From positions 1 to 41,042 of the IMG/VR virus record IMGVR_UViG_3300031673_000164: DNA of 41,042 bases; one strand, given 5' to 3'. Within the stretch, counting starts at the first letter, position 1, and each line of letters begins with the position of its first letter. The notes beneath the pieces are model-generated. The model searched no databases and had not been told where the DNA came from. It saw only the letters and a list, made by a program, of their open reading frames with translations. The translations under genes were made by a program, and so were the position numbers. The DNA comes from a virus. Of this stretch, positions 15,407 through 22,427 are shown piece by piece.

Positions 15407-15993
15407 GGTCCGCCCTGGTCGTGCTTGCCGCCCTCATCGCCGCGCCGTTCCTGCCCCATACCACGCGGACGCGCATCGAGCACGCCGTTTACGACGTTGA
15501 GGCGGAGGTTGCCCGCATGGAGCGTCAGGCCGCCCTCCTGTCCGCGAGCCTGGACGGGGATGTCACCCGGTACGTCCGCCACGTGTTCCCCATCGAGCGG
15601 GCGCTACTACGGCGGGCGCGGGACCCGTGGCTGGCGCGCCAAGCCGCGTGGGCCATCGTCGCCGAGGCCGAGACGCGGGAGCTATCGCCTGCGCTCGTGG
15701 CCGCCGTGCTGATGGTGGAGAACCCCTGGCTAGTTCCCGACACCACGAGCTTCGCCGGCGCGGTGGGTTGGATGCAGATCATGCCGGTGCACGTGAGAGC
15801 GGACCACCCGTGCGGCACCGACCTGACTGACGGGATCACGAGCGTGTGCTACGGCTCAACCATCCTGCGGGACTACCTGGGCCGGGCGCTGGACAAGGCG
15901 ATCCGGGAAAGCCTGAACGCCTACAACGGCTGCGTGCGTACCCCCGGGTGCGAAACCTACGCGACGAAAGTCGTCAACCTGACGGAGGACTGA
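15403..15993 (+). CDS. Lytic transglycosylase (SLT-like), exported
   Basis: This 196-residue protein has a GTG start. Residues 1-17 form a signal peptide (MRSALVVLAALIAAPFL). The SLT-type catalytic region runs from about 95: catalytic Glu106 in AVLMVENPW, then FAGAVGWMQIMP (117-128), matching the G-x-x-G-x-x-Q-x-x-P pattern, and later LNAYNGC, matching A-Y-N-x-G. It cleaves peptidoglycan with 1,6-anhydro product formation. It lies in the early operon, far from the lysis genes, so local wall remodelling or superinfection control is more likely than final lysis. Four Cys in the C-terminal part could form disulphides. Confidence 0.75.
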   Translation: MRSALVVLAALIAAPFLPHTTRTRIEHAVYDVEAEVARMERQAALLSASLDGDVTRYVRHVFPIERALLRRARDPWLARQAAWAIVAEAETRELSPALVAAVLMVENPWLVPDTTSFAGAVGWMQIMPVHVRADHPCGTDLTDGITSVCYGSTILRDYLGRALDKAIRESLNAYNGCVRTPGCETYATKVVNLTED

Positions 15994-16217
15994 TGAACCC
16001 GACCACCCTCGCCTTCCTCGTCGGCGTGCTCCTGGGCGTATCCGCCGGCATGATGCTGGCCGCCCCGCTCGCCGCCGCGCACCTCAAGGCCGCGTGTCAG
16101 CACGCCCACACCGAGGGGCTGACGAAGGGCATCGAGCTTGGGCGCCGTGACGCCATCCACTCCGTCATGGCCTCAGACATCGCCGCCGCCAACTTCGGCC
16201 GCGAGGAGGTCGCATGA
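15993..16217 (+). CDS. Small membrane-anchored protein
   Basis: The ATG at 15993 overlaps the transglycosylase stop (TGATG). The product has 74 residues with one N-terminal hydrophobic helix (about 6-29, LAFLVGVLLGVSAGMMLAAP) and a soluble helical tail. It may act with the transglycosylase at the envelope. No family recognised. Confidence 0.5.
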   Translation: MNPTTLAFLVGVLLGVSAGMMLAAPLAAAHLKAACQHAHTEGLTKGIELGRRDAIHSVMASDIAAANFGREEVA

Positions 16218-16837
16218 AGTGCCGCCACCCCCACAACCTAGCCTCCCTGCGCCGCCAGGTTGCGCTCATGGCCCACGTCCGGGACACGGTGGCCCAAGAG
16301 CCCGAGGAGTACGCGCTCCAGTGGATGCACACCCTCGTGGACCTGACCGACAAGCTCCTGAAGGAGTTGGGCGAGGCCGAGCGCGAAGCATGCACGGAAG
16401 CGCGGACGGTATGGCCCACCACCGAGCCAGCGGAGCACGACGGACCCGGGGACTGCGCGATTGTTCATGGGCCTAGGGGCCCTACTAGTCCTCGGAATCG
16501 TGTCGAGGACGGTCGGGAAAGGCATGGACCGCGATCCGTACTATGCCACGATATTCGGGGCATTCGCGGTGGTCGCAGCGATCATCCTCCTTGTGATCGC
16601 CTACGCCATCGGAATAGCGGTGTTCCCATGAACGCCGCAGAGTACCGGGATTTAGCGTGGAGGCTGAAGGTCGCGGAGATGCACTGCACCGAAGACGGTC
16701 GCCGCGTGTTCGCCACAGACAGAGTCGCCTCTGCCCTACGCTCTGCCGCTGAGATGAGGGAGGCGCTGGACGCAGCGACAGAAACGATTGCGATTCAGGA
16801 CAAAATGATCGCGGCTCGAATGGCGGAGGAGCTATGA
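16214..16837 (+). CDS. Continuous 207-codon frame, probably two genes joined by a missing stop
   Basis: The ATG at 16214 overlaps the preceding TGA. Residues 1-80 look genuine: MKCRHPHNLASLRRQVALM then a helical EEYALQWMHTLVDLTDKLLKELG-like region. Residues about 80-138 turn Arg/Pro/Gly-rich and lose coding character; this stretch lies over a well-formed membrane protein gene in another frame (16467-16631). From Met at 16628 the frame again looks genuine and has its own ATGA-coupled start. A stop for the first gene near 16470 seems to be missing, either a real fusion or an indel. Treat residues 1-85 as a separate hypothetical protein. Confidence 0.45.
   Translation: MKCRHPHNLASLRRQVALMAHVRDTVAQEPEEYALQWMHTLVDLTDKLLKELGEAEREACTEARTVWPTTEPAEHDGPGDCAIVHGPRGPTSPRNRVEDGRERHGPRSVLCHDIRGIRGGRSDHPPCDRLRHRNSGVPMNAAEYRDLAWRLKVAEMHCTEDGRRVFATDRVASALRSAAEMREALDAATETIAIQDKMIAARMAEEL
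16467..16631 (+). CDS. Two-helix membrane peptide nested in another frame
   Basis: An ATG at 16467 opens 54 codons in a frame different from the surrounding long frame. The product has a clean hydrophobic helix at about 3-13 (LGALLVLGIV), a polar loop (SRTVGKGMDRDPYY), and a second helix at about 29-52 (FGAFAVVAAIILLVIAYAIG). Its TGA overlaps the ATG at 16628 as ATGA, the coupling used by nearly all genes here. This makes it more likely to be the real product of this stretch than the overlapping frame. Function unknown. Confidence 0.6.
   Translation: MGLGALLVLGIVSRTVGKGMDRDPYYATIFGAFAVVAAIILLVIAYAIGIAVFP
16628..16837 (+). CDS. Small helical hypothetical protein
   Basis: The gene has 69 codons from ATG 16628, coupled by ATGA to the membrane peptide before it and to the gene after it. 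The sequence (NAAEYRDLAWRLKVAEMH, later EMREALDAATETIAIQDKMI) predicts helices. It shares frame with the 16214 gene but has an independent start. No family recognised. Confidence 0.55.
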   Translation: MNAAEYRDLAWRLKVAEMHCTEDGRRVFATDRVASALRSAAEMREALDAATETIAIQDKMIAARMAEEL

Positions 16838-17133
16838 ACGAGATCGTGAAGGGCTGGATCGCACCGGGAACGATGGGCCAGAACCCAGGCGAGGTCGTCC
16901 GCGTGTGGAACAGCGACGAGTACTACGCCGACATGGTCCACGTCGTGGTCGTCCCGGTGGAGGAGTGGGAGCGGATCTTGGGAGCATTAAGGGATTGCGA
17001 ACACGCAGGGCAGGCCCCGTATGATCCGCCCCGCCCTGAATGCCCGCTGTGCGGTGAGTCAAAGGCGAGGGGCCATGCACCCGACTGTACCCTGGCTTCC
17101 ATCCTCCGTGCCTACGGAGGGGACCATGACTGA
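16834..17133 (+). CDS. Small hypothetical protein with Cys/His motif
   Basis: This 99-residue protein has an N-terminal beta-rich half (VVRVWNSDEYYADMVHVVVV). The C-terminal part contains CPLCGE (about 71-76) and HAPDC (81-85), a likely single zinc site (C-x-x-C...H...C). It belongs to the run of early phage proteins with small zinc motifs. Function unknown. Confidence 0.55.
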   Translation: MNEIVKGWIAPGTMGQNPGEVVRVWNSDEYYADMVHVVVVPVEEWERILGALRDCEHAGQAPYDPPRPECPLCGESKARGHAPDCTLASILRAYGGDHD

Positions 17134-17644
17134 GACGTTGAAGCCGTGCCCGTTCTGCGGGGAAGACAATGCGTGGCACGATAGCGATGGCGAAGTGATA
17201 TGCGCCGACTGTGGGGCGATGGGACCGGAAATTGCGAGCATCCACAGGGACGACAACGCAGCCGCCTGGAACCGTCGCGCTTCGCCCCCATCACCCAGCG
17301 AGACGCTCGTGTCTCGTGAGTCGGGTACGCCTGAGCGTGCCCCGGGTGATGGGGGCGAGCCCTCTGCCGCCCGAGGACTGGCGCAGACGCTGCGCTCCTA
17401 CGCTGGGAGCCCGTGCCTGTCGTTGGACCTGTCGCACACGTTGGACTGCGCCGCCGAGGTAATCGAAGCGAGCGAGCCCACCCCGGAAGCCCTGGAGGCG
17501 TGGGCCGAGTGGTTCGACCGACACCCAGAAATCGGGGTCGTCATTGTGATTGCGGGCGACGCCTACTCACATGGCACCCCCGGCTACCTCCTGCGCGAGA
17601 TCGCACGGAGGATGCGGGCTGTTAACCCCACAGGCCCCCGGTAG
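17126..17644 (+). CDS. Lar-like zinc-finger phage protein
   Basis: The ATG at 17126, with GGAGGGG upstream, gives 172 residues. The first 45 match the Lar-type restriction alleviation zinc finger: LKPCPFCGE (5-13), then CADCGAMGPE (about 26-35) and a terminal A-A-A-W-N-R-R. The remaining 125 residues add a Pro/Ser linker and a helical domain (ALEAWAEWFDRHPEIGVVIV). Classic Lar modulates type I restriction, but this zinc finger also occurs in many phage proteins of unknown role, so anti-restriction is only a possibility. It overlaps the upstream stop by 8 bases. Confidence 0.6.
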   Translation: MTETLKPCPFCGEDNAWHDSDGEVICADCGAMGPEIASIHRDDNAAAWNRRASPPSPSETLVSRESGTPERAPGDGGEPSAARGLAQTLRSYAGSPCLSLDLSHTLDCAAEVIEASEPTPEALEAWAEWFDRHPEIGVVIVIAGDAYSHGTPGYLLREIARRMRAVNPTGPR

Positions 17645-17660
17645 GGGGAGGAGAACGACG

Positions 17661-17852
17661 ATGAGTAGATGGCACATTGATCGCGCGGCAGAGCGCGAAC
17701 ATGAGCGCCTTGAGGCGGACCTCGATGCTGGCCGTATCACCCGCGAGGAATACAACCGCGAGGCGCGCGAGATCGACAGGGACGCCGCTGCTGCGATGGC
17801 GCAAGAATTGTCTGACCGCCAACAGGACCTCGAAGCGGAGTATTACGGATGA
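17661..17852 (+). CDS. Small charged helical protein
   Basis: The gene has 63 codons from ATG 17661, with a strong ribosome site GGGGGAGGAG. The sequence is one long charged helix (RAAEREHERLEADLDAGRI), with a T-R-E-E-Y-N turn typical of short SHOCT-like helices, and could oligomerise. No function known. Confidence 0.55.
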   Translation: MSRWHIDRAAEREHERLEADLDAGRITREEYNREAREIDRDAAAAMAQELSDRQQDLEAEYYG

Positions 17853-18292
17853 CCACCCCCAGCGGGCTCCCCGAGGAAGGGCTCGTTATCGAGTGGCTTG
17901 GCGGCAACTGCCCCGTGCAGGCCGAAGGGACTTTCGACGGACAGCCATTCTACTTTCGCTCCCGTGGATCTGCGGTGACATGTGAGGTGGGCGAGTGGGA
18001 ATGGCTCGGGCCGGTCTATGAGTGGCCGGACGCTGGGTGGATCTCCGAAGACGTGGCTCGTGCCTACATCCTGACGGCCCTCATTGACTGGCGCGGGCGG
18101 GACTCGAAGTACGCCAAGGACCAAGCGCGCAGGATCGCAAGGAACCGCCTGCGCGATGCGATGATGGAGCACATCACATGGGCAGCGCGGCTCGACAAAG
18201 TAGACGGCGCGGCACCCGTGATAGCATGGCATATGGCCGAAGCCGCGAAGATCAATCAGCAAGTCACGGAGATGGACCATGAGCACTCCTGA
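17849..18292 (+). CDS. Hypothetical phage protein
   Basis: This 147-residue protein has an N-terminal beta-rich part (LVIEWLGGNCPVQAEG, FYFRSRG, W-rich) and a helical C-terminal half with KDQARRIARNRLRDAMMEHI. The N-terminal half resembles phage proteins that begin by describing a F-D-G-x-x-F-Y-F-R-x-R-G strand pair, with no known role. It overlaps the next gene by 14 bases. Confidence 0.5.
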   Translation: MTTPSGLPEEGLVIEWLGGNCPVQAEGTFDGQPFYFRSRGSAVTCEVGEWEWLGPVYEWPDAGWISEDVARAYILTALIDWRGRDSKYAKDQARRIARNRLRDAMMEHITWAARLDKVDGAAPVIAWHMAEAAKINQQVTEMDHEHS

Positions 18293-18782
18293 CGGGCTCC
18301 CCACGGGGAGCGAGGAGGCGGATGTCGTGAGCGAAGCCAAGGAAGCCGCATACGTGCTTGAGGCAAATCCACACCCGACCGCGGACGACGCGGAACGGGC
18401 TGTTCGCGCACTCGACGCTGCCGTGGCCGAGATCATCCGCCTCCGCACCGACTTGATGCACACGGAGCAGGACGCTGAAGCACTGCGCTCTCAGGTGGGA
18501 TCGCTTCGTGCCGCCCTCGCCGGGAGCGGGGAGAGGGAGGCGAAGATCTGCGTCAACTGTGGTCGCCCCGAGTGGCAGGGCGGAATCTGCCCGATGTCGT
18601 CCGGCACGGCAGCGTCACACGTCTACGGCTATCGCCTCGCCTCGGCTCCCCCGGAAGCCAGCGAGGAGCCGACGGTGGATTTCGACCTTGACCTCGTGCG
18701 GAAGCCTGATGGGAGCCTTGAGTGGGAGGACGAAACGACCCGCCCCGTGCCTCCCGTGGAGCCCGAAGGAGGGGAGAGATGA
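18279..18782 (+). CDS. Mosaic hypothetical protein with zinc motif and shared C-terminal module
   Basis: This 167-residue protein consists of a helical stretch (about 15-85), a Cys motif CVNCGRPEWQGGICP (about 91-105), and a C-terminal acidic module (about 124-163; PEASEEPTVDFDLDLV...). That module is repeated almost unchanged inside the 527-residue protein at 19878. The shared DNA is listed separately. The module probably spread by recombination within the operon. Function unknown. Confidence 0.5.
   Translation: MSTPDGLPTGSEEADVVSEAKEAAYVLEANPHPTADDAERAVRALDAAVAEIIRLRTDLMHTEQDAEALRSQVGSLRAALAGSGEREAKICVNCGRPEWQGGICPMSSGTAASHVYGYRLASAPPEASEEPTVDFDLDLVRKPDGSLEWEDETTRPVPPVEPEGGER
18647..18764 (+). 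repeat. 118-bp coding module, copy 1
   Basis: This segment matches 20570-20687 without gaps; I count about 15 mismatches. Both copies are read in the same protein frame (PEASEEPTVDFDLDLV to RPVPPVEP) but sit in different genes. The ends are more conserved than the middle. Confidence 0.9.
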
Positions 18783-19168
18783 GCGGCGGAGGAAGGGACC
18801 CAGACACCTACCCATGTGCGGCTGGTGCGCCGCATCGGTGGGAGACGACCAGCCCCGCCAGCGAGCATTTCGGGGAAACGCAGATGTGCGCCGAGTGTGG
18901 TACGCTGCGGATTATCCCTCGGGGCGCCAAGCATCCGAGCGACATCACATTGCGAGACCTGGTACGTGCCCCCGAGCCCCACAGGGAGGATGTGGAGGCG
19001 CTGAGAAACGGTGAAGCCACCGACCCTGAACTGGTGGCAACAGAGAGCGAGGTGGGGAATGGTCAAGACGGCACGGTGCAAGTTCACGGTGCAGAAGGTG
19101 GAGGGCGATCCGGCCAGCGAGAACGGGGCGGTGATCGAGATGACCAACGCAGTACGACGAGGCGCTGA
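18779..19168 (+). CDS. Small zinc-motif protein, 3' end uncertain
   Basis: The ATG at 18779 overlaps the preceding TGA. The first 80 residues look genuine: GAPHRWETT, then CAECGTLRIIP (about 37-47) and a DVEALRNGEA segment. After about 19059 the same DNA is also the start of a well-recognised gene in another frame, and this frame becomes Gly/Arg/Gln-rich without coding character up to its stop at 19168. The real end may be altered by the same disturbance that shifted the next gene. Confidence 0.45.
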   Translation: MSGGGRDPDTYPCAAGAPHRWETTSPASEHFGETQMCAECGTLRIIPRGAKHPSDITLRDLVRAPEPHREDVEALRNGEATDPELVATESEVGNGQDGTVQVHGAEGGGRSGQRERGGDRDDQRSTTRR

Positions 19169-19299
19169 CGAAGGAGGATCGGGCGTTCTCGATCTACACG
19201 CCGTGGGGCGAGATGAAGTTCAACGTGGCCAACAAGGCCCTGGCGGGCTTCTTCGAGGCGGGGAAGGCGTACTACGTGGACATCACGCCGACGGAGTAG
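19059..19299 (+). pseudogene. Frameshifted small conserved phage protein (YTPxGE...YYVDITP type)
   Basis: ATG 19059 has the ribosome site AGGTGGGG. The first 30 residues read MVKTARCKFTVQKVEGDP... in one frame. From 19150 the family continues one base later: QYDEALTKEDRAFSIYTPWG then MKFNVANKALAGFF and YYVDITPTE, stop TAG at 19297. This C-terminal pattern (K/Y-x-P-x-G-x-x, V-x-N, F-x-x-G-x-x-Y-Y-V-D-x-T-P) is typical of a widespread small phage protein. An in-frame TGA at 19141 closes the second frame upstream, so the halves join only by a +1 shift near 19146-19149. One extra A in ACCAACGCAG would explain it. Confidence 0.7.
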
Positions 19300-19676
19300 A
19301 CCTCCACGCCCTCTACGGGAACATCGGGGCCTTCTTTTGCCGCGACTGCGAGCGGTTCCACGTTGTTGACAGCACAGAGGAAACGTACCGCTGTCCAATG
19401 TGTGAATCCGAAAACGTTGGCATTGAAGGCCCCGAGCGGGTTGTGTGGCTTGAAAAGGCGATCCTTGCTGCCCTCCCCACCGTGGCTGAGCCTGGGGACG
19501 TGGAGTGGTGGCCAGACTCGCAACTCGTCGCGCGCTTGGTGACGCACGCCGACCTGCTCAAGATTTCGCAGGACGCGGGGGTTCGCGTGGAGGTGTTCGA
19601 TGGGCTTCTGCGTGACCTGCGAAAGGCGGCAAACGTGCTCGCCGCTCTCCGCACCCGTGAGAGGGCCCGATCATGA
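19059..19676 (+). CDS. Continuous 205-codon frame; C-terminal 126 codons a zinc-ribbon protein
   Basis: Without a frameshift, ATG 19059 runs to 19676. Codons for 19150-19295 have no coding character here because they belong to the shifted gene. From about 19300 the frame is clearly genuine: YGNIGAFFCRDCERFHVV, then CPMCESENVG (a four-Cys zinc ribbon), followed by a helical domain (HADLLKISQDAGVRV, LLRDLRKAANVLAALR). No ATG, GTG or TTG start is present just before 19300; the nearest upstream in-frame GTG is at 19203 and the next Met lies inside the zinc ribbon. The downstream protein therefore lacks an obvious start of its own. It overlaps the next gene by ATGA. Confidence 0.5.
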   Translation: MVKTARCKFTVQKVEGDPASENGAVIEMTNAVRRGADEGGSGVLDLHAVGRDEVQRGQQGPGGLLRGGEGVLRGHHADGVDLHALYGNIGAFFCRDCERFHVVDSTEETYRCPMCESENVGIEGPERVVWLEKAILAALPTVAEPGDVEWWPDSQLVARLVTHADLLKISQDAGVRVEVFDGLLRDLRKAANVLAALRTRERARS

Positions 19677-19885
19677 CAAGGACTGAGTGGAACTGGGTCG
19701 TGTGGATGCGTAACGGCAGCGAATGGGTGTCGCTGCCGTTCACGGCCCGCCCGTCGCTAGTAGGAAGCATCGGGGCGTGGAAGGAGCATATGGGCAAACC
19801 CGGCGAGTGGGACAAGCAGCATCGTGCCGGTGACGTGCGCTGCATCCGTACCATGTTCACGGCGGAGGTACCGGACCATGACTGA
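19673..19885 (+). CDS. Small Trp-rich hypothetical protein
   Basis: The gene has 70 codons, ATGA-coupled. The sequence (TRTEWNWVVWMRNGSEWVSL) has five Trp in the first 20 residues and predicts a small beta-rich fold. Its last eight bases overlap the start of the next gene. No family recognised. Confidence 0.5.
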   Translation: MTRTEWNWVVWMRNGSEWVSLPFTARPSLVGSIGAWKEHMGKPGEWDKQHRAGDVRCIRTMFTAEVPDHD

Positions 19886-21461
19886 GCGCGAGAGGATCGC
19901 GAGGGCACTGGAGCGCGTTGATGCGTCGATGGGCATGAGGGACAGATACGTGACCCGGGAGGAACTGGACAAGCACAGGGCCACCGTCCGCGAGGCCACT
20001 GCTCTGCTCCGTGCCGAGCCCGTGGGGGAGCCGGTGGCGGTGGCGTGGATCACGCCGAAGAACCTCGCGGCGCTACAGGGAGGCGAGTGGGCGCAGGTCT
20101 CACCCTTCATGCCATACGTGGAGGATGGTGAGGCGATGGCCCTCTATGCCACTCCCGTGCCCCCCGATGCGGAGTTTCCCACGATGGCGAGTTTTTACGG
20201 TGCGGCCCCAGACATAACGGGAGGGCTGTCGTCTACGGAGTTCGTTCGCGCTCGCCGTGATGCTGGGGACGTGGAGGCGCTGGTGGAACGGATACAGGAC
20301 GAGTTGGAGCGCGCCTATCTGGCTGGTGCGGATATGCCTGGGTCCGAGCCTCCTAGGAGTTTCGCTGCGGTGTCGCACTTCCGGGAGCGCATCCTCGCCC
20401 TCGCCCGCCAAGGTGGGGAGCGGGAGCCGAACTACTGTGGCCGCGCATTCGGCCTTGGCGGTGGCCTCGGAGATCCGGTCTACATCTGTGACAGGCCGAG
20501 GGGGCATGCAGGAAGGCACTTCGGCCATCCGGTGGAATCCGGAGAGGTGCTTGTGTCGCTCACCGCCTCTCCCCCGGAAGCCAGCGAGGAGCCGACGGTG
20601 GACTTCGACCTTGACCTCGTGTGGAAGCTGGATGGAACGCTGGCATGGGAAGATGAGACGTCGCGCCCCGTGCCTCCCGTGGAGCCCCATGAGGACGTGG
20701 AGCGCGAGTGGGAGTTTCGGCGTCCGAGGGGATGGACCGAGGCAGTGCCCGGGGAGCCGGAGCGCCCGAACGAGGAGACCGTGGAGGCCAATATCCGATG
20801 CGCGCTCGTATCGCTCCAAGAGTACGACATCGGGGCGGATGAGATAGCTGACGAGGTGATGCACCACCTGTGGCAAGCCCTGGCAGCGATGGGTGCCCAC
20901 GACGCCCACGCACACCTGGCCGCAGAACGTCCCGAGCCCCACGAGGACGTGGAGGCGCTGGCTCGGGTGCTTTTGGAGCAGGAGTGCTTCGGGCCGTTTC
21001 ATGGGCACAAATTCGTGGACGTAAGAGACAGGGTAGACGCGCGACGGGCTGCTGCCATCGGGCTCGCTGCCGCTCTCCGCTCCCGCACGGTTGGGGAGCC
21101 ATTGTGTGCCGCGTGCTGCACCGAGGACGCAACGCAGGTTCGGTGCGCCGACTGCGGCGAGCCGCTGGGCTCCGTCTACCGTGAGCCCGTTGAGCAGGAG
21201 CCGGATGAGTTCGCTGAACGTTTCTTGGCGAAGCACAAGGACTCGATCCGCCGAACGTGCGAAAAATTGGTCCGACGCGACGCCGAGCAGGACGTGGGGG
21301 CGCTGGACCAGATGGTGCGCGACTTCCACGCCGAGGCCATCACCCACGCCATGCAGCCGCTCAAGCCACACGACGTGCAATTCTGGGCCGCCGAGTGGCC
21401 GCGCGCGATCCGTGCTGGTTTGCTCGCTGCGCTCCGCTCCCACCCGGAGGTGAAGAGATGA
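19878..21461 (+). CDS. Large mosaic protein of repeated small phage modules
   Basis: ATG 19878 gives 527 residues. The protein looks like a string of units found singly in other small early proteins. These are a helical start; a P-V-A-V-A-W...ALYATP strand module (about 53-95, DUF551-like); three helical units introduced by DVEAL or DVGAL (about 133, 360 and 471); the acidic PEASEEPTVDFDLDLV module (about 232-271); and Cys sites CGRAFG...C and CAACC...CADC (about 417-435). No catalytic motif is seen. It may have grown by recombination between neighbouring genes, or be several former genes fused. Function unknown. Confidence 0.5.
   Translation: MTERERIARALERVDASMGMRDRYVTREELDKHRATVREATALLRAEPVGEPVAVAWITPKNLAALQGGEWAQVSPFMPYVEDGEAMALYATPVPPDAEFPTMASFYGAAPDITGGLSSTEFVRARRDAGDVEALVERIQDELERAYLAGADMPGSEPPRSFAAVSHFRERILALARQGGEREPNYCGRAFGLGGGLGDPVYICDRPRGHAGRHFGHPVESGEVLVSLTASPPEASEEPTVDFDLDLVWKLDGTLAWEDETSRPVPPVEPHEDVEREWEFRRPRGWTEAVPGEPERPNEETVEANIRCALVSLQEYDIGADEIADEVMHHLWQALAAMGAHDAHAHLAAERPEPHEDVEALARVLLEQECFGPFHGHKFVDVRDRVDARRAAAIGLAAALRSRTVGEPLCAACCTEDATQVRCADCGEPLGSVYREPVEQEPDEFAERFLAKHKDSIRRTCEKLVRRDAEQDVGALDQMVRDFHAEAITHAMQPLKPHDVQFWAAEWPRAIRAGLLAALRSHPEVKR
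20570..20687 (+). repeat. 118-bp coding module, copy 2
   Basis: This is the gap-free partner of 18647-18764, inside the 527-residue gene. The offset is 1923 bases. Confidence 0.9.
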
Positions 21462-21832
21462 ATGACGCCAGAAGCAGCGCGCGCCTATGGGACGGGGAGA
21501 CGCACCATCCAGGCGGTTGCCCGAGGGGGCGCAACGACTGCGCGGGCATGGCCCGGCTCTCGTCCGAGGGCCACGCCTCGTTCATGTGCTGCGGCCATAC
21601 GAACACCGCGCCGGTCCCGTCCGACACGCATCGCCTATGCATCTACTCCAGCCACGAAAACGGGCCGGTCGATGTGATGGTGAACCTCGACACACGCGAC
21701 GTAATCGACACGATCTCCGTCCTGAGTGCGAAGCTGTCCACGGAGGCTTCGAGCGGGTTGTTCGCGCCGATCATCGACTACGACGGGCACGCCCCCGCCT
21801 CACCCGTGGCCCCCAGGGAGGGGAAGCCGTGA
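21458..21832 (+). CDS. Hypothetical Cys-containing phage protein
   Basis: ATG 21458 (AGAG upstream) gives 124 residues. The first half holds GGCPRGRNDCAG and FMCCGHTNT with several Cys and His, the second half a helical VNLDTRDVIDTISVLSAKLS. No family recognised. Confidence 0.5.
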   Translation: MNDARSSARLWDGETHHPGGCPRGRNDCAGMARLSSEGHASFMCCGHTNTAPVPSDTHRLCIYSSHENGPVDVMVNLDTRDVIDTISVLSAKLSTEASSGLFAPIIDYDGHAPASPVAPREGKP

Positions 21833-22035
21833 AGAACACCGAGCGCGAAGAAATCAGAACGGCTATCAGGGAGTTGATGGATGATGAATGCCAATTCGAG
21901 ATCGCGGTAGGAAGGCTCTGCCGTCTCGTTGGGTGGCGCTACCCAGCGAGTGAGATATGCGGACGTGCGGTTACGACTCGTGAATTGATGGCGGAGTGGG
22001 ACCGCTGCGTGGCCCTCGGGGAGGAGGCGACATGA
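21829..22035 (+). CDS. Small helical hypothetical protein
   Basis: The GTG at 21829 overlaps the preceding TGA (GTGA) and has GGGAGGGG before it. It encodes 68 residues, helical and acidic (TEREEIRTAIRELMDDE), ending by ATGA. No family recognised. Confidence 0.5.
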   Translation: MKNTEREEIRTAIRELMDDECQFEIAVGRLCRLVGWRYPASEICGRAVTTRELMAEWDRCVALGEEAT

Positions 22036-22427
22036 GCCTGACGGAGCGTAGAGCCTACTTCGTGTACGAGGCGGCTCGCATTGCCGCTACCGCTGCTGGC
22101 GCACCGATCATCCCTGCGTGGTGGGACCACCGCGAAGACGCCTTTCGGGCGCAGTTCTGCAAGGTGATCGAACGTCAGTGTGGCTCCCATAGATCCATGT
22201 CGCCGGAGGAGCTTCATGGGTCATGGATGCAAGCCTATCTGGCGATGGGATGGGCCCACGGCGAAGCCTACGACAGCGAGCGCAAGATCCATCCTGACCT
22301 CGTGCCCTACGCGGACCTGGGACAACTGGAACGCGACAAGGACGCAGTGTTCATCGCCCTCTGTGAGATCGCCCGGCAGTGGATCTATGACCAGGGCACC
22401 GAGCCCAAGGAGGACGACCGTGGGTAG
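22032..22427 (+). CDS. RyR-domain protein
   Basis: This 131-residue protein has a C-terminal RyR (ryanodine receptor repeat-type) domain at about residues 60-120: SWMQAYLAMGWAHGEAYD, then KIHPDLVPYADL and QLERDKDAV. This W-x-x-x-K/A...GW-x-x-G...K-x-H-P-x-L-x-P-Y-x-x-L...E-K-x-K/R-D pattern is typical. The N-terminal half (ARIAATAAGAPIIPAWWD) is helical. RyR domains occur in bacterial and phage proteins; in some defence-linked proteins they have been proposed to sense nucleotides or ligands. Its role in phages is not established. Confidence 0.65.
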   Translation: MSLTERRAYFVYEAARIAATAAGAPIIPAWWDHREDAFRAQFCKVIERQCGSHRSMSPEELHGSWMQAYLAMGWAHGEAYDSERKIHPDLVPYADLGQLERDKDAVFIALCEIARQWIYDQGTEPKEDDRG

